DNA of 64,000 nt from GCA-2732755 sp965228265 (GCA_965228265.1 OZ245804.1:62001-126000); one strand, 5' to 3'. Positions 17,297-25,498 are shown, counted from the first letter of the stretch. The notes: generated by a model not told the origin, from the sequence alone. Translations and numbers: made by a program.

Positions 17297-17968
17297 TCAG
17301 TCTCGATAGAGATCTTTCGTTCTGATATATAAAGCGACCTCCGGGCAGACGACGCCCCGGAGGTCGCTTTCTTTCTGCGCCCCCAGCGCCTCGCGCACAG
17401 CTGTCGCGCTGATCTCAAGGTGGTCCACCTCGCACCATGCGTCCACCAACCGGTCGCGCAGACTCGAGCCCGCAAGACGATCGGCCAGTTCCTGTTTCGT
17501 GCGCACGTCGCCCCGGTTGATCACCACGATCTCGGCGAGTTCCAAAATCTGCTCCGGCTCGCGCCAGCGGTCGAAGCTGATCGCCTGATCCGCGCCGACG
17601 AGAAACAGCAGCCGCCTCGCCTGGCCGACGAGTTGCCGTGCTCTCGCAAGCGTGGTGACCCAGTAGCTCGGCTCGCCCGAGGCCGCCCGATCGAGTTCGT
17701 CGGTCCAGACGTCCGCCTTGGCGATCTCCGCGAAAGCGAGCCTGAGCATCGCAACCCGTTGCATGCCAGTGGCTTCCGGGCCGCCCTCTTTGTGAGGCGA
17801 TCTGGCCGCGGGCACGAAGTACAGGAACGCCCCGGGGGCAACGATCTCCCGGGCCTGCCTTGGGAGCTCGGTGTGGGCCAGATGAGGCGGATCGAAGGTC
17901 CCGCCCACGAGCATCACGGGCGACGCGGAATCGAGGCCTGGCATGGGCGTGACGGGGGTTTGGGCCAT
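17297..17968 (-). CDS. nadD: Nicotinate-nucleotide adenylyltransferase
   Basis: The 223-residue enzyme adenylylates nicotinate mononucleotide in NAD synthesis. The nucleotidyltransferase signature GGTFDPPHLAH is present near the start, SPHK follows, 'ISATAVREAL' stands in the second ATP-binding motif, and the protein ends in YIRTKDLYR as is usual. The codons for residues just before that ending form one arm of a perfect 15-bp inverted repeat (17331-17370). That repeat is the likely terminator of metK on the other strand, so coding and terminator functions share these bases. The start ATG follows TAGGCT by six bases. Confidence 0.95.
   Translation of the reverse strand: MAQTPVTPMPGLDSASPVMLVGGTFDPPHLAHTELPRQAREIVAPGAFLYFVPAARSPHKEGGPEATGMQRVAMLRLAFAEIAKADVWTDELDRAASGEPSYWVTTLARARQLVGQARRLLFLVGADQAISFDRWREPEQILELAEIVVINRGDVRTKQELADRLAGSSLRDRLVDAWCEVDHLEISATAVREALGAQKESDLRGVVCPEVALYIRTKDLYRD
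17331..17370 (+). terminator. Terminator of metK embedded in the nadD coding sequence
   Basis: A perfect 15-bp stem (17331-17345 with 17356-17370) and a ten-base loop are followed on the + strand by CTTTCTTTC. The hairpin lies 49 bases after the metK stop and wholly inside nadD. On the minus strand it is followed by TTTATATAT, so it could also mark the end of nadD transcripts. Confidence 0.8.
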
Positions 17969-17974
17969 TCGACA

Positions 17975-17980
17975 AGCCTA
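17975..17980 (-). promoter_or_regulatory. -10 box of a probable leaderless promoter
   Basis: TAGGCT on the minus strand, then TGTCGA, then the nadD ATG. Spacing is exactly six. No ribosome-binding site is present. Confidence 0.55.
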
Positions 17981-18028
17981 CGCCGAGACACGGGCCGGAT
18001 TGGGGCCCTACAGTCATGCCCACTGGAT

Positions 18029-18103
18029 GGCCCCGTCGTCTAGTCTGGTCCAGGACACCAGGTTTTCATCCTGGTAACGCGGGTTCGAATCCCGCCGGGG
18101 TCA
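18029..18103 (+). tRNA. tRNA-Glu (anticodon UUC)
   Basis: A full cloverleaf can be drawn. The acceptor GGCCCCG pairs with CGGGGTC. The anticodon stem CCAGG/CCTGG encloses loop TTTTCAT with anticodon TTC. The T-arm is GCGGG-TTCGAAT-CCCGC. The discriminator is A, and CCA is not encoded. Confidence 0.95.
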
Positions 18104-18285
18104 CTTTCTTTCGCCCGCCGATCGCCTGCCGATTGAACGAGGTCGGCAGGCCCCCCACCACAACACAGCGCAGCCGCCGCCACGGGTCGACCGCACGTCA
18201 ACTCCGCGTCGCCCCACGTCAATCCGTGTGCGCCGTCGCTATCCGTGTGATTATCGGAACAGAATCCCCCGGGAACCCGGGAGAA

Positions 18286-18358
18286 TGGAGCGGAAGGGAA
18301 TCGAACCCTCAACTTCCAGCTTGCAAAGCTGGCACTCTACCAATTGAGTTACCGCCCC
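18286..18358 (-). tRNA. tRNA-Ala (anticodon UGC)
   Basis: The minus-strand cloverleaf has acceptor GGGGCGG with CCGCTCC, including the G3-U70 pair that identifies alanine tRNAs. The anticodon stem CCAGC/GCTGG has loop TTTGCAA (anticodon TGC), and the T-loop is TTCGATT. CCA is not encoded. It faces tRNA-Glu at a distance of about 180 bp in which I see nothing else. Confidence 0.95.
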
Positions 18359-18418
18359 GTTGGGAGCGGAGTGTAGGCCGCTTCTTGTCCGTTGCCCGAT
18401 GATCCCTCTGCACCGACC

Positions 18419-18424
18419 TATACT
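18419..18424 (+). promoter_or_regulatory. -10 box upstream of the outer-membrane barrel gene
   Basis: TATACT occurs 41 bases before the ATG at 18466. The nearest -35-like TTGCCC is 21 bases upstream, which is long, so the promoter rests mainly on the -10. Confidence 0.4.
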
Positions 18425-18465
18425 CGCCCCGCGGGACCGGTCGCACTGCCTCCCGGAGGAACCAA

Positions 18466-19413
18466 ATGCCTGTGAAATCGCTTTCTGTTCTCCTGCTGGC
18501 GGGCCTTGCTGCCCCGACCCTCGCTCAGAGCTTCGGCGACGACGAAGACGTCGGAATCCAGATCGCTCCCGAGAAGGAGATCCGGTTCTTCGCGACCGGC
18601 AGCGCCGACTTCTACACCGCCGCCCAGAGCCGGGGACGATCAGGAGGTGAGCTCACTTCCGCCTCGATCGAAGCCGCCATCACCGCGGTCATCCCCGTCG
18701 ATGAGCTGACCGACGCCACACTCACCTTCAGCCACTCCTCGACTGGCTACGACTTCGACCGCTTCGGCTCGTTCGGCGGCGGACGGACCGACCCCATCGA
18801 CTACGGCATGCAGAACAGCCTGTCCGGCACCATCATGCACACATTCGACCCGGAATGGTCCATCTTCGGCGGCGCCCGTCTGGCCAGCAGCGGCGAAGCC
18901 GGCGCCGACTTCGGTGACACGCTCACCTACGGCGGCTACGTGGGCATGATGTACCACGTCCACCAGGACCTCTCGATCGGACTCGCTGTCAGCGGCTTCT
19001 CGCAGCTCGAGGACGACTTCACCCTCTTCCCCGTCCCCACCATCCGCTGGCAGATCGATGACTACTGGCGCTTCGTGCTCGGCGCGACCTCGGGCGCTGG
19101 CCGACCCGGGGCCGAGATCACCTACCACCTCAACGACGCCTGGGAAGTCGGCGGCAGCATCACCTTCGACTACAAACAGTTCAGGCTCGAAGAGGACAAC
19201 AACCAGCTCCCCGACGGCGTCTTCGAGGACTGGTCCATCCCCCTCATGTTCATCACCACCTGGAAGCCCGAACCCAACCTCACCGTCAGCGGCCGAATCG
19301 GCGCGATCGTCTACCGCGAGGTCAGCCTCCGCGACACCAACGAGGTCCGCCAGGGCGACGCGATCCTCGACCCCGCCTTCGGGATCGGGATCTCCGCCGA
19401 ATACCGGTTCTGA
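18466..19413 (+). CDS. Outer-membrane beta-barrel protein (DUF6268-like)
   Basis: The 315-residue protein has a signal peptide (cleavage after LAQ, about residue 21). A run of amphipathic strands with alternating polar and aromatic residues follows ('WSIFGGARLA', 'LSIGLAVSGF', 'WEVGGSITFDYKQF'). It ends in the outer-membrane signature Tyr-Arg-Phe with a terminal Phe. Its build resembles the DUF6268 barrel group seen in planctomycetes, which I assign only tentatively. GGAGGA lies five bases before the ATG. It is monocistronic: a tRNA gene precedes it and a strong terminator follows. Confidence 0.75.
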   Translation: MPVKSLSVLLLAGLAAPTLAQSFGDDEDVGIQIAPEKEIRFFATGSADFYTAAQSRGRSGGELTSASIEAAITAVIPVDELTDATLTFSHSSTGYDFDRFGSFGGGRTDPIDYGMQNSLSGTIMHTFDPEWSIFGGARLASSGEAGADFGDTLTYGGYVGMMYHVHQDLSIGLAVSGFSQLEDDFTLFPVPTIRWQIDDYWRFVLGATSGAGRPGAEITYHLNDAWEVGGSITFDYKQFRLEEDNNQLPDGVFEDWSIPLMFITTWKPEPNLTVSGRIGAIVYREVSLRDTNEVRQGDAILDPAFGIGISAEYRF

Positions 19414-19485
19414 CCCAAAAACAAACCGGGTCGACCCGCATCGGATCGACCCAGTCGGATAGTTTGAATTCGTCACTCATCACAG

Positions 19486-19518
19486 CAGCCGATCAGCTCA
19501 CCTGATCGGCTGTTTCAT
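19486..19518. terminator. Bidirectional terminator between the barrel and cyclophilin genes
   Basis: An 11-bp perfect stem (CAGCCGATCAG, 19486-19496, with 19502-19512) has a five-base loop. It is followed by TTTCATTTTT on the + strand, and the two flanking genes converge on it. Confidence 0.8.
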
Positions 19519-19527
19519 TTTTAGTGC

Positions 19528-20508
19528 TCACCGGCCGCCGGCGGGCTGAGCGCTCGGAGCCTTGACAGGCTCGGGCCCGGTGCCACGCGGAGCGGCGTCC
19601 ACAAGCTTCACGCTCTTGATCTTGGGCGGGTTCACCGGACGCTGCCCGTTGAGGGGCGTGTCGGCGATCTTGTTGATCACCTCCGCGCCCGAGATCGCCT
19701 GGCCGAAAGCCGTGTACCGGCCGTCGAGCGCCCGCGTCGCCTCGCGGCTCAGGCACACGAAGATCTGCGAACCGTTCGAGTTCGGATCGCCCGAACGCGC
19801 CATCGAGATCACGCCGAAATCGTGCGGCAGCTTGCTGTCCTCGAGATCGATCATGTACCCGGGCCCGCCCGAGCCCTCGCCCAGCGGATCGCCCGCCTGA
19901 ATCACGAAGCGGTTGGGCTGCGTGACGATGCGGTGGAAGATGATGTCGGTGTAGAAGCCGCCATCACCGAGCTGCATGAAGTTCCACGCGGTGTTCGGCG
20001 CGTGGTCCGGACGCATGCGGAAGAGGATGTCACCCTCGGTCGTGGTCATCAGCACGTTCTTCTCGACGTACGCGCGGTAACCCGTGAACGTGCGCGGGCT
20101 GGGTGTCCACGACAGGCTCCCGCTCCGCTGATCGAGCGCCGCGTAAGGCTGCGAGATCATCGGCTGGAGCACCACCGCCGGGCCGACCGGCTCCTCGCCC
20201 GTGTACAACTGGGCGTACAGCACGCCGCGCGAGCCCTTGGATTCCCACAGCGAAGGGAAGAGCACCGCCAGATCGACCTGTCCCGGCTCGACCGATTCGA
20301 CCGTCTCGAGCACCGCGTTCGACGCGTCGAGCAGCTTGACGCTGAGCGCCTCTTCGTTGCCATCGGGATTGGTGACGTGCACCGGGAACGCCCGCTCGAT
20401 GCCGTAGTACGTCCGATCGGGCGTGATCTGCGACTGCGCGGGCCCACCCAGAAACGCCGCCGCAGCGGCAACGACAAACGAGACAACGGTTCGGCTTCTC
20501 ATCAGCAT
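19528..20508 (-). CDS. Secreted cyclophilin-type peptidyl-prolyl cis-trans isomerase
   Basis: The 326-residue protein has a signal peptide, an N-terminal domain of about 120 residues that I do not recognise, then a cyclophilin domain (about 150-305). Active-site-like segments are 'IIFHRIV', 'FVIQAGDPLGEGSGGPGY', 'GVISMARSGDPNSNGSQIFV' and 'LDGRYTAFGQ'. The exported location suggests folding of periplasmic or envelope proteins. Two ATGs lie close together. The first has GGAGTAG upstream. The tail is rich in Pro and Ala. Confidence 0.92.
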   Translation of the reverse strand: MLMRSRTVVSFVVAAAAAFLGGPAQSQITPDRTYYGIERAFPVHVTNPDGNEEALSVKLLDASNAVLETVESVEPGQVDLAVLFPSLWESKGSRGVLYAQLYTGEEPVGPAVVLQPMISQPYAALDQRSGSLSWTPSPRTFTGYRAYVEKNVLMTTTEGDILFRMRPDHAPNTAWNFMQLGDGGFYTDIIFHRIVTQPNRFVIQAGDPLGEGSGGPGYMIDLEDSKLPHDFGVISMARSGDPNSNGSQIFVCLSREATRALDGRYTAFGQAISGAEVINKIADTPLNGQRPVNPPKIKSVKLVDAAPRGTGPEPVKAPSAQPAGGR

Positions 20509-20690
20509 GGGACTACTCCACTCTCCGAGGTGTGTTCTTGCCGGGACCAGTAGGGTAGACGCCCCGGGATAGGACCATTCGACGGGATACTCTGCCGCCC
20601 TCGCACCTGCATGCTTACAAGGCCGCCCCGGATGTGATGCATCGGGCCGGATTCCGGGGTTGATTCAGTGGGTCTCAATCAGAGGGTTGA

Positions 20691-21473
20691 TCAGTTGGAG
20701 CCGCTGCTGCCGCCCCCGCTGACAAACCCGTCAAGCTCGGCCCAGACGCGATCCGTCGAGGCGGGCGAGCTCAGCGAGAGCAGCGACATGACGTCGTCGT
20801 CCAGCTCGCCGAACCAGAAGACCGCCAGATCCGCGCGGAGCACGTTCATCCCGCTGTCGTGGTTCAGATCCTGCTCGGAGCGGATCGAGTCCGACACGAT
20901 CGCCGAGCGTCTCGGCGTGATCATGAACAGCCTTCGGTCCCCGTTGGGCCCTTCGCCGCGGTACTGGAAGTTCCCGACGATGTTCGAGTCAGACCTGTTC
21001 CACGCGGCTACCTGCTCGCTGTGACGGAAACGACCCTGGTGCGACGGGCAGTAGAAAATGCCCGGCGTCTCGAGGTAATCCTCGTTGTACAGATGGCCCA
21101 GGCCGTCCCACTGCGCCGACGGCTGGTTGTCGGTGTTGACACGCGACGCGTACAGCGACGTCGAGGCGATCCGCAAGCGGTTCGTCTCCGCGGGCAACCG
21201 GCCCAGATTGATGTTGGTAAACGTCGTCGAGGGAAGCAGCCCCTTGTTGTCGTCGGCGAACATCGTGATGCCGAGACCAACCTGGCGGATGTTCGAACTG
21301 CACACGACTCGGCGTGTGGTCTCCTTCACCACCGCCAGCGAAGGGAGCATGATCCCGACAAGCACAGCGATCACCACGAGCGTGACGAGCACGTCGATCA
21401 GCGTAAAGGCTGACGATCGGCGGTCAGCCTTGAACGAATGGGACGAGTTGGCCCATGACCGTTGGATTGTCAT
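20691..21473 (-). CDS. Pseudopilin-like protein with atypical prepilin motif
   Basis: The 260-residue protein has a short positively charged leader and a type IV prepilin helix, AFTLIDVLVTLVVIAVLVG, followed by a secreted head. Planctomycete genomes carry many such proteins, thought to use the type II secretion/pilus machinery. Here the residue before the Phe is Ala (SSAF), and the +5 position is Asp instead of the nearly invariant Glu. The conserved Cys pair of the head is reduced to single cysteines far apart (VVCSSN and FYCPSH). No pilus machinery gene is adjacent. A GTG just upstream (21476) is an alternative start. Confidence 0.85.
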   Translation of the reverse strand: MTIQRSWANSSHSFKADRRSSAFTLIDVLVTLVVIAVLVGIMLPSLAVVKETTRRVVCSSNIRQVGLGITMFADDNKGLLPSTTFTNINLGRLPAETNRLRIASTSLYASRVNTDNQPSAQWDGLGHLYNEDYLETPGIFYCPSHQGRFRHSEQVAAWNRSDSNIVGNFQYRGEGPNGDRRLFMITPRRSAIVSDSIRSEQDLNHDSGMNVLRADLAVFWFGELDDDVMSLLSLSSPASTDRVWAELDGFVSGGGSSGSN

Positions 21474-21692
21474 CACTCCCCGTACGAGCCCCCGCGAGGG
21501 CGTTTCCAGTTCCCGAGTTTATGGGAAATTCGCAGTTCGCACAACTGGTACTAATCCCTATCGGCCCCCTCTTGTTCGCCCCGGAGGCCGATTGGAGTCG
21601 AAAATCCAATTGGGTCAAGGATCCCCCCGATTCTGCCCTACGTACCTGTATGCTGAGCACAGGGACCGACGAATACCGTACATAGGCCAAAA

Positions 21693-22265
21693 ATGGCGTC
21701 TGCGAACGATAAACAAGCCGATCTCAAGCTGATGCAGCGCATCGCCGCGGGCGAGGAATCCGCCGTGGTTGAGCTGTACGACCGCTTCGGGTCGCTTGTG
21801 TATCGACTGGCGTACCAGGCGATGCCCTCGCGGGACGAGGCCGAGGACGCGGTGCAGGAGGTCTTTGTTCGCCTCTGGAAGACCGCGGACCGGTATGACC
21901 CGGCCCGGGCGGCCCTGGTGACCTGGGTGCTTCTGATCACCCGCCGCCACCTGGTGGACCGTCTCCGCCGGAGCCAGTCGCGGATCAAACCCGTGAAGAT
22001 GAACGAGGAATTCCACCCCCCGATCGCCGAACCGGTCGACGGGGCGGGCCTCGAAACCGAAGAGCGATTCGCGTCGCTCATGGACAAGATTGCCACTCTC
22101 CCGGAACTCCAGCGGACGGTGGTCATGCGTGCGTACCTGGGCGGACAGACGCTCAGGCAGATCGGGGAAGAGCTGGACACCCCGATCGGAACCGTGAAAT
22201 CCGCCCTCTCGAGGGCACTCGTCCGGCTTCGTGAATGCAGCGGTGTAGAGGAATCAGTGTCATGA
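21693..22265 (+). CDS. ECF-type RNA polymerase sigma factor
   Basis: The 190-residue protein has sigma region 2 ('DRFGSLVYRLAYQAM', then 'EAEDAVQEVFVRLWK') and region 4 with the helix-turn-helix 'TLRQIGEELDTPIGTVKSAL'. It would redirect RNA polymerase to a stress or envelope regulon. It overlaps the next gene by four bases (ATGA). That gene encodes a one-helix membrane protein of the anti-sigma type, so the pair is a standard sigma/anti-sigma unit. The region upstream is free of genes for about 216 bp and probably holds its promoter, which I cannot assign with confidence. Confidence 0.93.
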   Translation: MASANDKQADLKLMQRIAAGEESAVVELYDRFGSLVYRLAYQAMPSRDEAEDAVQEVFVRLWKTADRYDPARAALVTWVLLITRRHLVDRLRRSQSRIKPVKMNEEFHPPIAEPVDGAGLETEERFASLMDKIATLPELQRTVVMRAYLGGQTLRQIGEELDTPIGTVKSALSRALVRLRECSGVEESVS

Positions 22266-23074
22266 ACGCCCAGCAACTCCTCGAGATGGCTCTCCTCGAT
22301 TCTTGCGGCTTGCTCGAGGACGATGAACTCGAACAGTTCGAGACCGCCTTCGCCGAGGCGCCCGAATCGATCAAGGCCCAGATCCGGCGCGAGCAGTCCC
22401 GCTTTGCGGACCAGTCTGAGCTGCTGCCCGATGTCTCGCCGCGACCCGAGCTGCGCCGCCTTGTCGTCGATGCCGTCCGCCGAGCCGCGGGCGCTGCCGT
22501 CACCGCCGACACCCTCCGCTTCGAGCGGATGGTCAGCGCCGGCACCGGTCCCACTCCTGCCGACATTCACCGCCGACGCGTGATGCCCGCCTGGCGGGCC
22601 GCCGCGATCGTGCTGGCTGTCACCACCGTCTTCGGCGGCGTGCTCTCGCTCGAACTCCGCAACCAGATCGGAGACATGGGCAACCGCATCTCGTCGATCA
22701 CCTCGGCCGACCTCTTCCTCCGCTACGGCAACATGCCCGGACTCCAGAACGCCATGTTCGGCCCCAACTCCGAACGCGTGCTCTTCTCGCCCGTCGACCC
22801 CTCGATGGAAACCATCGCCGCCGTCTTCACCAACACCGAGACCGAACGCAGCTACTTCGTCTGCAACCGACTGCCCGTCCTCGAAAACGGGCAGTACGAG
22901 ATCGTCGTACTCGACGACGATCAGAAGTACGTCTCGACCATCACCACCTTCACCTCGAACGGTGAAACCGACGGCCACGAGTTCGCGTTCACCAATGAGC
23001 TTCGCGGCAACATCGCCATCGCCGCCCGCACCGCCTCGGGCGCCCTCGAACTCGTCATGATCGTCGCCGCCTGA
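22262..23074 (+). CDS. Membrane-anchored anti-sigma factor (RskA-like)
   Basis: The 270-residue protein has an acidic, helical cytosolic N-terminal part (about 1-100), one transmembrane helix (AAAIVLAVTTVFGGVLSL, about 115-135) and a beta-rich extracytoplasmic domain like the C-terminal domain of RskA-type anti-sigma-K factors. The zinc-binding HxxxCxxC motif of ZAS anti-sigmas is absent. It starts inside the stop of the sigma gene (ATGA), so translation is coupled, which keeps sigma and anti-sigma in balance. A frame upstream to 22235 is open but overlaps sigma codons and is not needed. Confidence 0.8.
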   Translation: MNAQQLLEMALLDSCGLLEDDELEQFETAFAEAPESIKAQIRREQSRFADQSELLPDVSPRPELRRLVVDAVRRAAGAAVTADTLRFERMVSAGTGPTPADIHRRRVMPAWRAAAIVLAVTTVFGGVLSLELRNQIGDMGNRISSITSADLFLRYGNMPGLQNAMFGPNSERVLFSPVDPSMETIAAVFTNTETERSYFVCNRLPVLENGQYEIVVLDDDQKYVSTITTFTSNGETDGHEFAFTNELRGNIAIAARTASGALELVMIVAA

Positions 23075-23151
23075 TCAAACAGACACGACCAAACAGGCAC
23101 GATCACACTGGCTCTCTGAGACGGGCTCGCTGAGAGGGGCCTGGCTCCGGA

Positions 23152-24231
23152 TCAATCGCCGCCGATGAGTCCCTGCTCGTAGGCAGCGTGCTGTGCGCGC
23201 AGCCTGCGGTAGAGCACCATCCCGCCGAGACCCACCACCAGCAGCCCACCGCCGCCGATGCCGGCCGCGTACACGGGCCGCTCGTCGACGAGCGGGTCGG
23301 GCTCGACCGTGGCATCCACGGTCAGCTTGGTCCCCGCGCCGCCGGCTCGCTGGTCCTTCGTGCCGTTGGCGAGCGAGACGATCGACACGGCGTACGTATC
23401 GAGCGTGCGCTTGGTGACACCTGCGCCGTCGCCGCGGAGTTCGAGCACAAGCCGGCCCGGCTCCGAAGACTCGAATGACAGATCGCTCTTCAAGCGGGCC
23501 GCCAGCTCACCCGGCTGCCCGAGCTCCTCGATGCCACGCTTGCCAAGCCGATCGGACGCAAGCTCCATCAGGCTCGGATCGGTCAGCACACTCTCGTGGT
23601 ACCGCTGCCATTCGTTCAGTTCGTCCTCTGACAGCGTCCGGCCACGCCCGTCGGCGCGGATCTCAGCCGTGACGGCGTACCGCGCCGGTGCAGCCTGATC
23701 CGCCAGCGCCCAGCTCAGCACCGCAACGATCGCAATGGTCGCAACCGAGTAGAAAAGCGTGGTAATCGTCTTGTTCCGCGCCATGAGCGAGACCACTCGC
23801 TGCTCGCGCTTCTGCAGAGCCGCGCCCTGACGCGCGATCTCACGCCTGTTGGCGAGCACCTGGTCCGCCTCACGGGCGCGTTCCTCGAGCACCGCTTCGG
23901 TCCGCTCGAGCTGGTTGTACTTGTCCCGAAGAGCCCGGCGGATCCGCGCAAGCCTCTCCCGGCGGGTTTTCAGATAGGGCGGCACGCCCCCCGCCTGCTT
24001 GAGCGCCTTCTCCTGGTCACGGATCGCCTCGGCCGCCTCGCGCAGCTCGTGGGCCATCTTCGTGCTCATCTCCGAGAACTCTCGCTCGCGGTCGGCCAGC
24101 TGACGCTCGGCGCGCACCAACGCCCGGCAACGGGCCTCGATGTCCGCGATCGCTCCGATATCGGAGAAATCAGCGATCTCGTCCTCGCAGGAGGTGTCTT
24201 CAAAGATCGGGTTCTGATCGGGCTCGGCCAT
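23152..24231 (-). CDS. Two-helix membrane protein with cytosolic coiled coil
   Basis: The 359-residue protein begins with an acidic stretch, then a highly charged coiled-coil region (about 28-150, heptad-like Glu/Arg/Leu). The first transmembrane helix is at about 155-177, and a periplasmic domain of about 150 residues follows. The second helix is at about 327-346, with a short basic tail. The membrane and periplasmic part is built like Wzz chain-length regulators, but Wzz proteins lack such an N-terminal coil. Function is unknown. I chose the ATG at 24231 because GGAGGA precedes it by ten bases. An ATG at 24249 is the alternative. Confidence 0.75.
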   Translation of the reverse strand: MAEPDQNPIFEDTSCEDEIADFSDIGAIADIEARCRALVRAERQLADREREFSEMSTKMAHELREAAEAIRDQEKALKQAGGVPPYLKTRRERLARIRRALRDKYNQLERTEAVLEERAREADQVLANRREIARQGAALQKREQRVVSLMARNKTITTLFYSVATIAIVAVLSWALADQAAPARYAVTAEIRADGRGRTLSEDELNEWQRYHESVLTDPSLMELASDRLGKRGIEELGQPGELAARLKSDLSFESSEPGRLVLELRGDGAGVTKRTLDTYAVSIVSLANGTKDQRAGGAGTKLTVDATVEPDPLVDERPVYAAGIGGGGLLVVGLGGMVLYRRLRAQHAAYEQGLIGGD

Positions 24232-24371
24232 GTTCTGTGTTTCCTCCATGGCGGGTCCGCCCGCTGCCTTGCAAGCGGTCGTCATGGTTCCGGCTCGGTT
24301 ATCGACCCAAATTCCGGGCGACTCAAGACGCTCTGGGAACAATCTTCCCGGGTTCAGGGTTTCTCCCCGCA

Positions 24372-24387
24372 CCCGCGGATCCGCGGG
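24372..24387. promoter_or_regulatory. 16-bp perfect palindrome between divergent genes
   Basis: CCCGCGGATCCGCGGG is exactly self-complementary. It lies between the coiled-coil gene (minus strand) and the Cys-repeat gene (plus strand), about 106 bases before the latter. It could be an operator or a hairpin. I see no T-run for a terminator. Confidence 0.4.
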
Positions 24388-24492
24388 GACGTATCTCTGC
24401 GTGAAAAGCCTGTTTCAGGGCTCTGAATGTGTTAGGATGTCACTGACCGGCGGCCGATGTCGCCGCACGATCTAGATCAAGAGGATGTAGCG

Positions 24493-24984
24493 ATGAAGAA
24501 CCATGGTTCGAGTCTGACGTCGGTCGTTCTGGCGGTTGCCGCCGCTGTGGGCGTGGGCGTTGGTGGGTACTACGTGATGGGCGGCTGTTCGAGCTGCGAG
24601 ACCGAGGCCGCCGCCGCGGACGCCACCGCCGTGAGCAACGAGGCCGTCGACAGCTGCTGCGCCGTCGAGGGCGAAGCCGCCGTCGAGACCGTGGCCCTCG
24701 AAGCCACCGAAGACTGCTGCGCTGTTGAGGGCGCCGAGAAGGCCGCCAAGGAAGACGATTGCTGCGCCGTTGAGGGCGCCGAGATGGCCGAGAAGGAAGA
24801 CAGCTGCTGCGCCGTCGAGGGCGAAGCCCAGACCGTCGCTCTCGAGGGCGAAGTCTGCACCGACAAGGCCGACTGCGAAGGCAAGACCGACTGCGAAGAC
24901 AAGACCGACTGCGAGACCGAGTGCGAAGACAAGGCCGCTGAGGAACTCACCGACGCCGGCGCCGACGAGTCCAGCAACGGCTGA
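24493..24984 (+). CDS. Membrane-anchored acidic protein with CCAVEG cysteine repeats
   Basis: The 163-residue product has an N-terminal hydrophobic segment (SVVLAVAAAVGVGVGGYYVM) acting as signal or anchor. An acidic Cys-rich tail follows with 15 cysteines. Four near-repeats of (D/E)(S/D)CCAVEG are spaced 15-21 residues apart, then a run of DC or EC units separated by 4-5 residues (ADC, TDC, TDC, TEC). No known domain is recognised. Vicinal cysteine pairs among carboxylates suggest metal binding or a thiol buffer at the outer face of the membrane. That is inference. GAGGATG upstream of the ATG at 24493 is the ribosome-binding site. A strong terminator follows, so the gene is monocistronic. 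Confidence 0.8.
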   Translation: MKNHGSSLTSVVLAVAAAVGVGVGGYYVMGGCSSCETEAAAADATAVSNEAVDSCCAVEGEAAVETVALEATEDCCAVEGAEKAAKEDDCCAVEGAEMAEKEDSCCAVEGEAQTVALEGEVCTDKADCEGKTDCEDKTDCETECEDKAAEELTDAGADESSNG

Positions 24985-25011
24985 TCGCCTTCAACACATC
25001 ACCGATTCACG

Positions 25012-25047
25012 AGCACGCTCCCGACACCGGGGGCGTGCTTCTTTTTT
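25012..25047 (+). terminator. Terminator after the Cys-repeat gene
   Basis: A ten-base-pair stem (GCACGCTCCC with GGGGGCGTGC, one wobble pair) and a six-base loop are followed by TTCTTTTTT. Confidence 0.88.
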
Positions 25048-25058
25048 GAGACGCCACC

Positions 25059-25064
25059 TACCAT
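25059..25064 (+). promoter_or_regulatory. -10 box of a probable leaderless promoter
   Basis: TACCAT lies five bases before the ATG of the EVE gene, just after the preceding terminator. Confidence 0.45.
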
Positions 25065-25069
25065 CCCGC

Positions 25070-25498
25070 ATGGCCACCTTCCTCATCAAAACCGAACCCG
25101 ACGACTACGCGTACGACGATCTCGTCCGTGACAAGAAAACCGCCTGGACCGGCGTCACCAACCCCGCAGCCCAGAAGCACATGCGCTCCATCGCCAAGGG
25201 CGACGAGGTGCTCATCTACCACACCGGCAAAGAGAAACGCATCGCGGGCCTCGGCAAGGTCGTCAAAGCCGCCTACCCCGACCCCGACAAGCCGCAGACA
25301 CTCGTCTCGGGCGAACCCAAGTTCGTGCTCTTCGACATCACACCCGTCAAGAAATCGACCAAGGACTGCACGCTCGCAGACGTCAAAGCAGACGCACGCT
25401 TCGAAGGCTTCGCCCTCGTCCGCGAATCCCGGCTCAGCGTCATGCCCGTGCCGGCCAACCTCGACAAGATCCTCCGCAAGATGGCGGGACTGTCATGA
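25070..25498 (+). CDS. EVE domain protein
   Basis: The 142-residue single-domain PUA-like protein matches the EVE family: 'FLIKTEPDDYAYDDL' at the start, 'WTGVTNPAAQKHMRSI' and 'GDEVLIYHTGKEKRIAGLG' in the middle. EVE domains bind modified bases or RNA. The cellular role of the solo form is unknown. The ATG is preceded by TACCAT and no ribosome-binding site. The next gene starts within its stop codon (ATGA), although that gene looks unrelated and of different composition. Confidence 0.9.
   Translation: MATFLIKTEPDDYAYDDLVRDKKTAWTGVTNPAAQKHMRSIAKGDEVLIYHTGKEKRIAGLGKVVKAAYPDPDKPQTLVSGEPKFVLFDITPVKKSTKDCTLADVKADARFEGFALVRESRLSVMPVPANLDKILRKMAGLS

Noticed and set aside
24640..24830. Repeated DNA resembling a CRISPR or tandem-repeat array
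   Set aside because: The repeats are codons for CCAVEG units of one protein with irregular spacing and no unique spacers.
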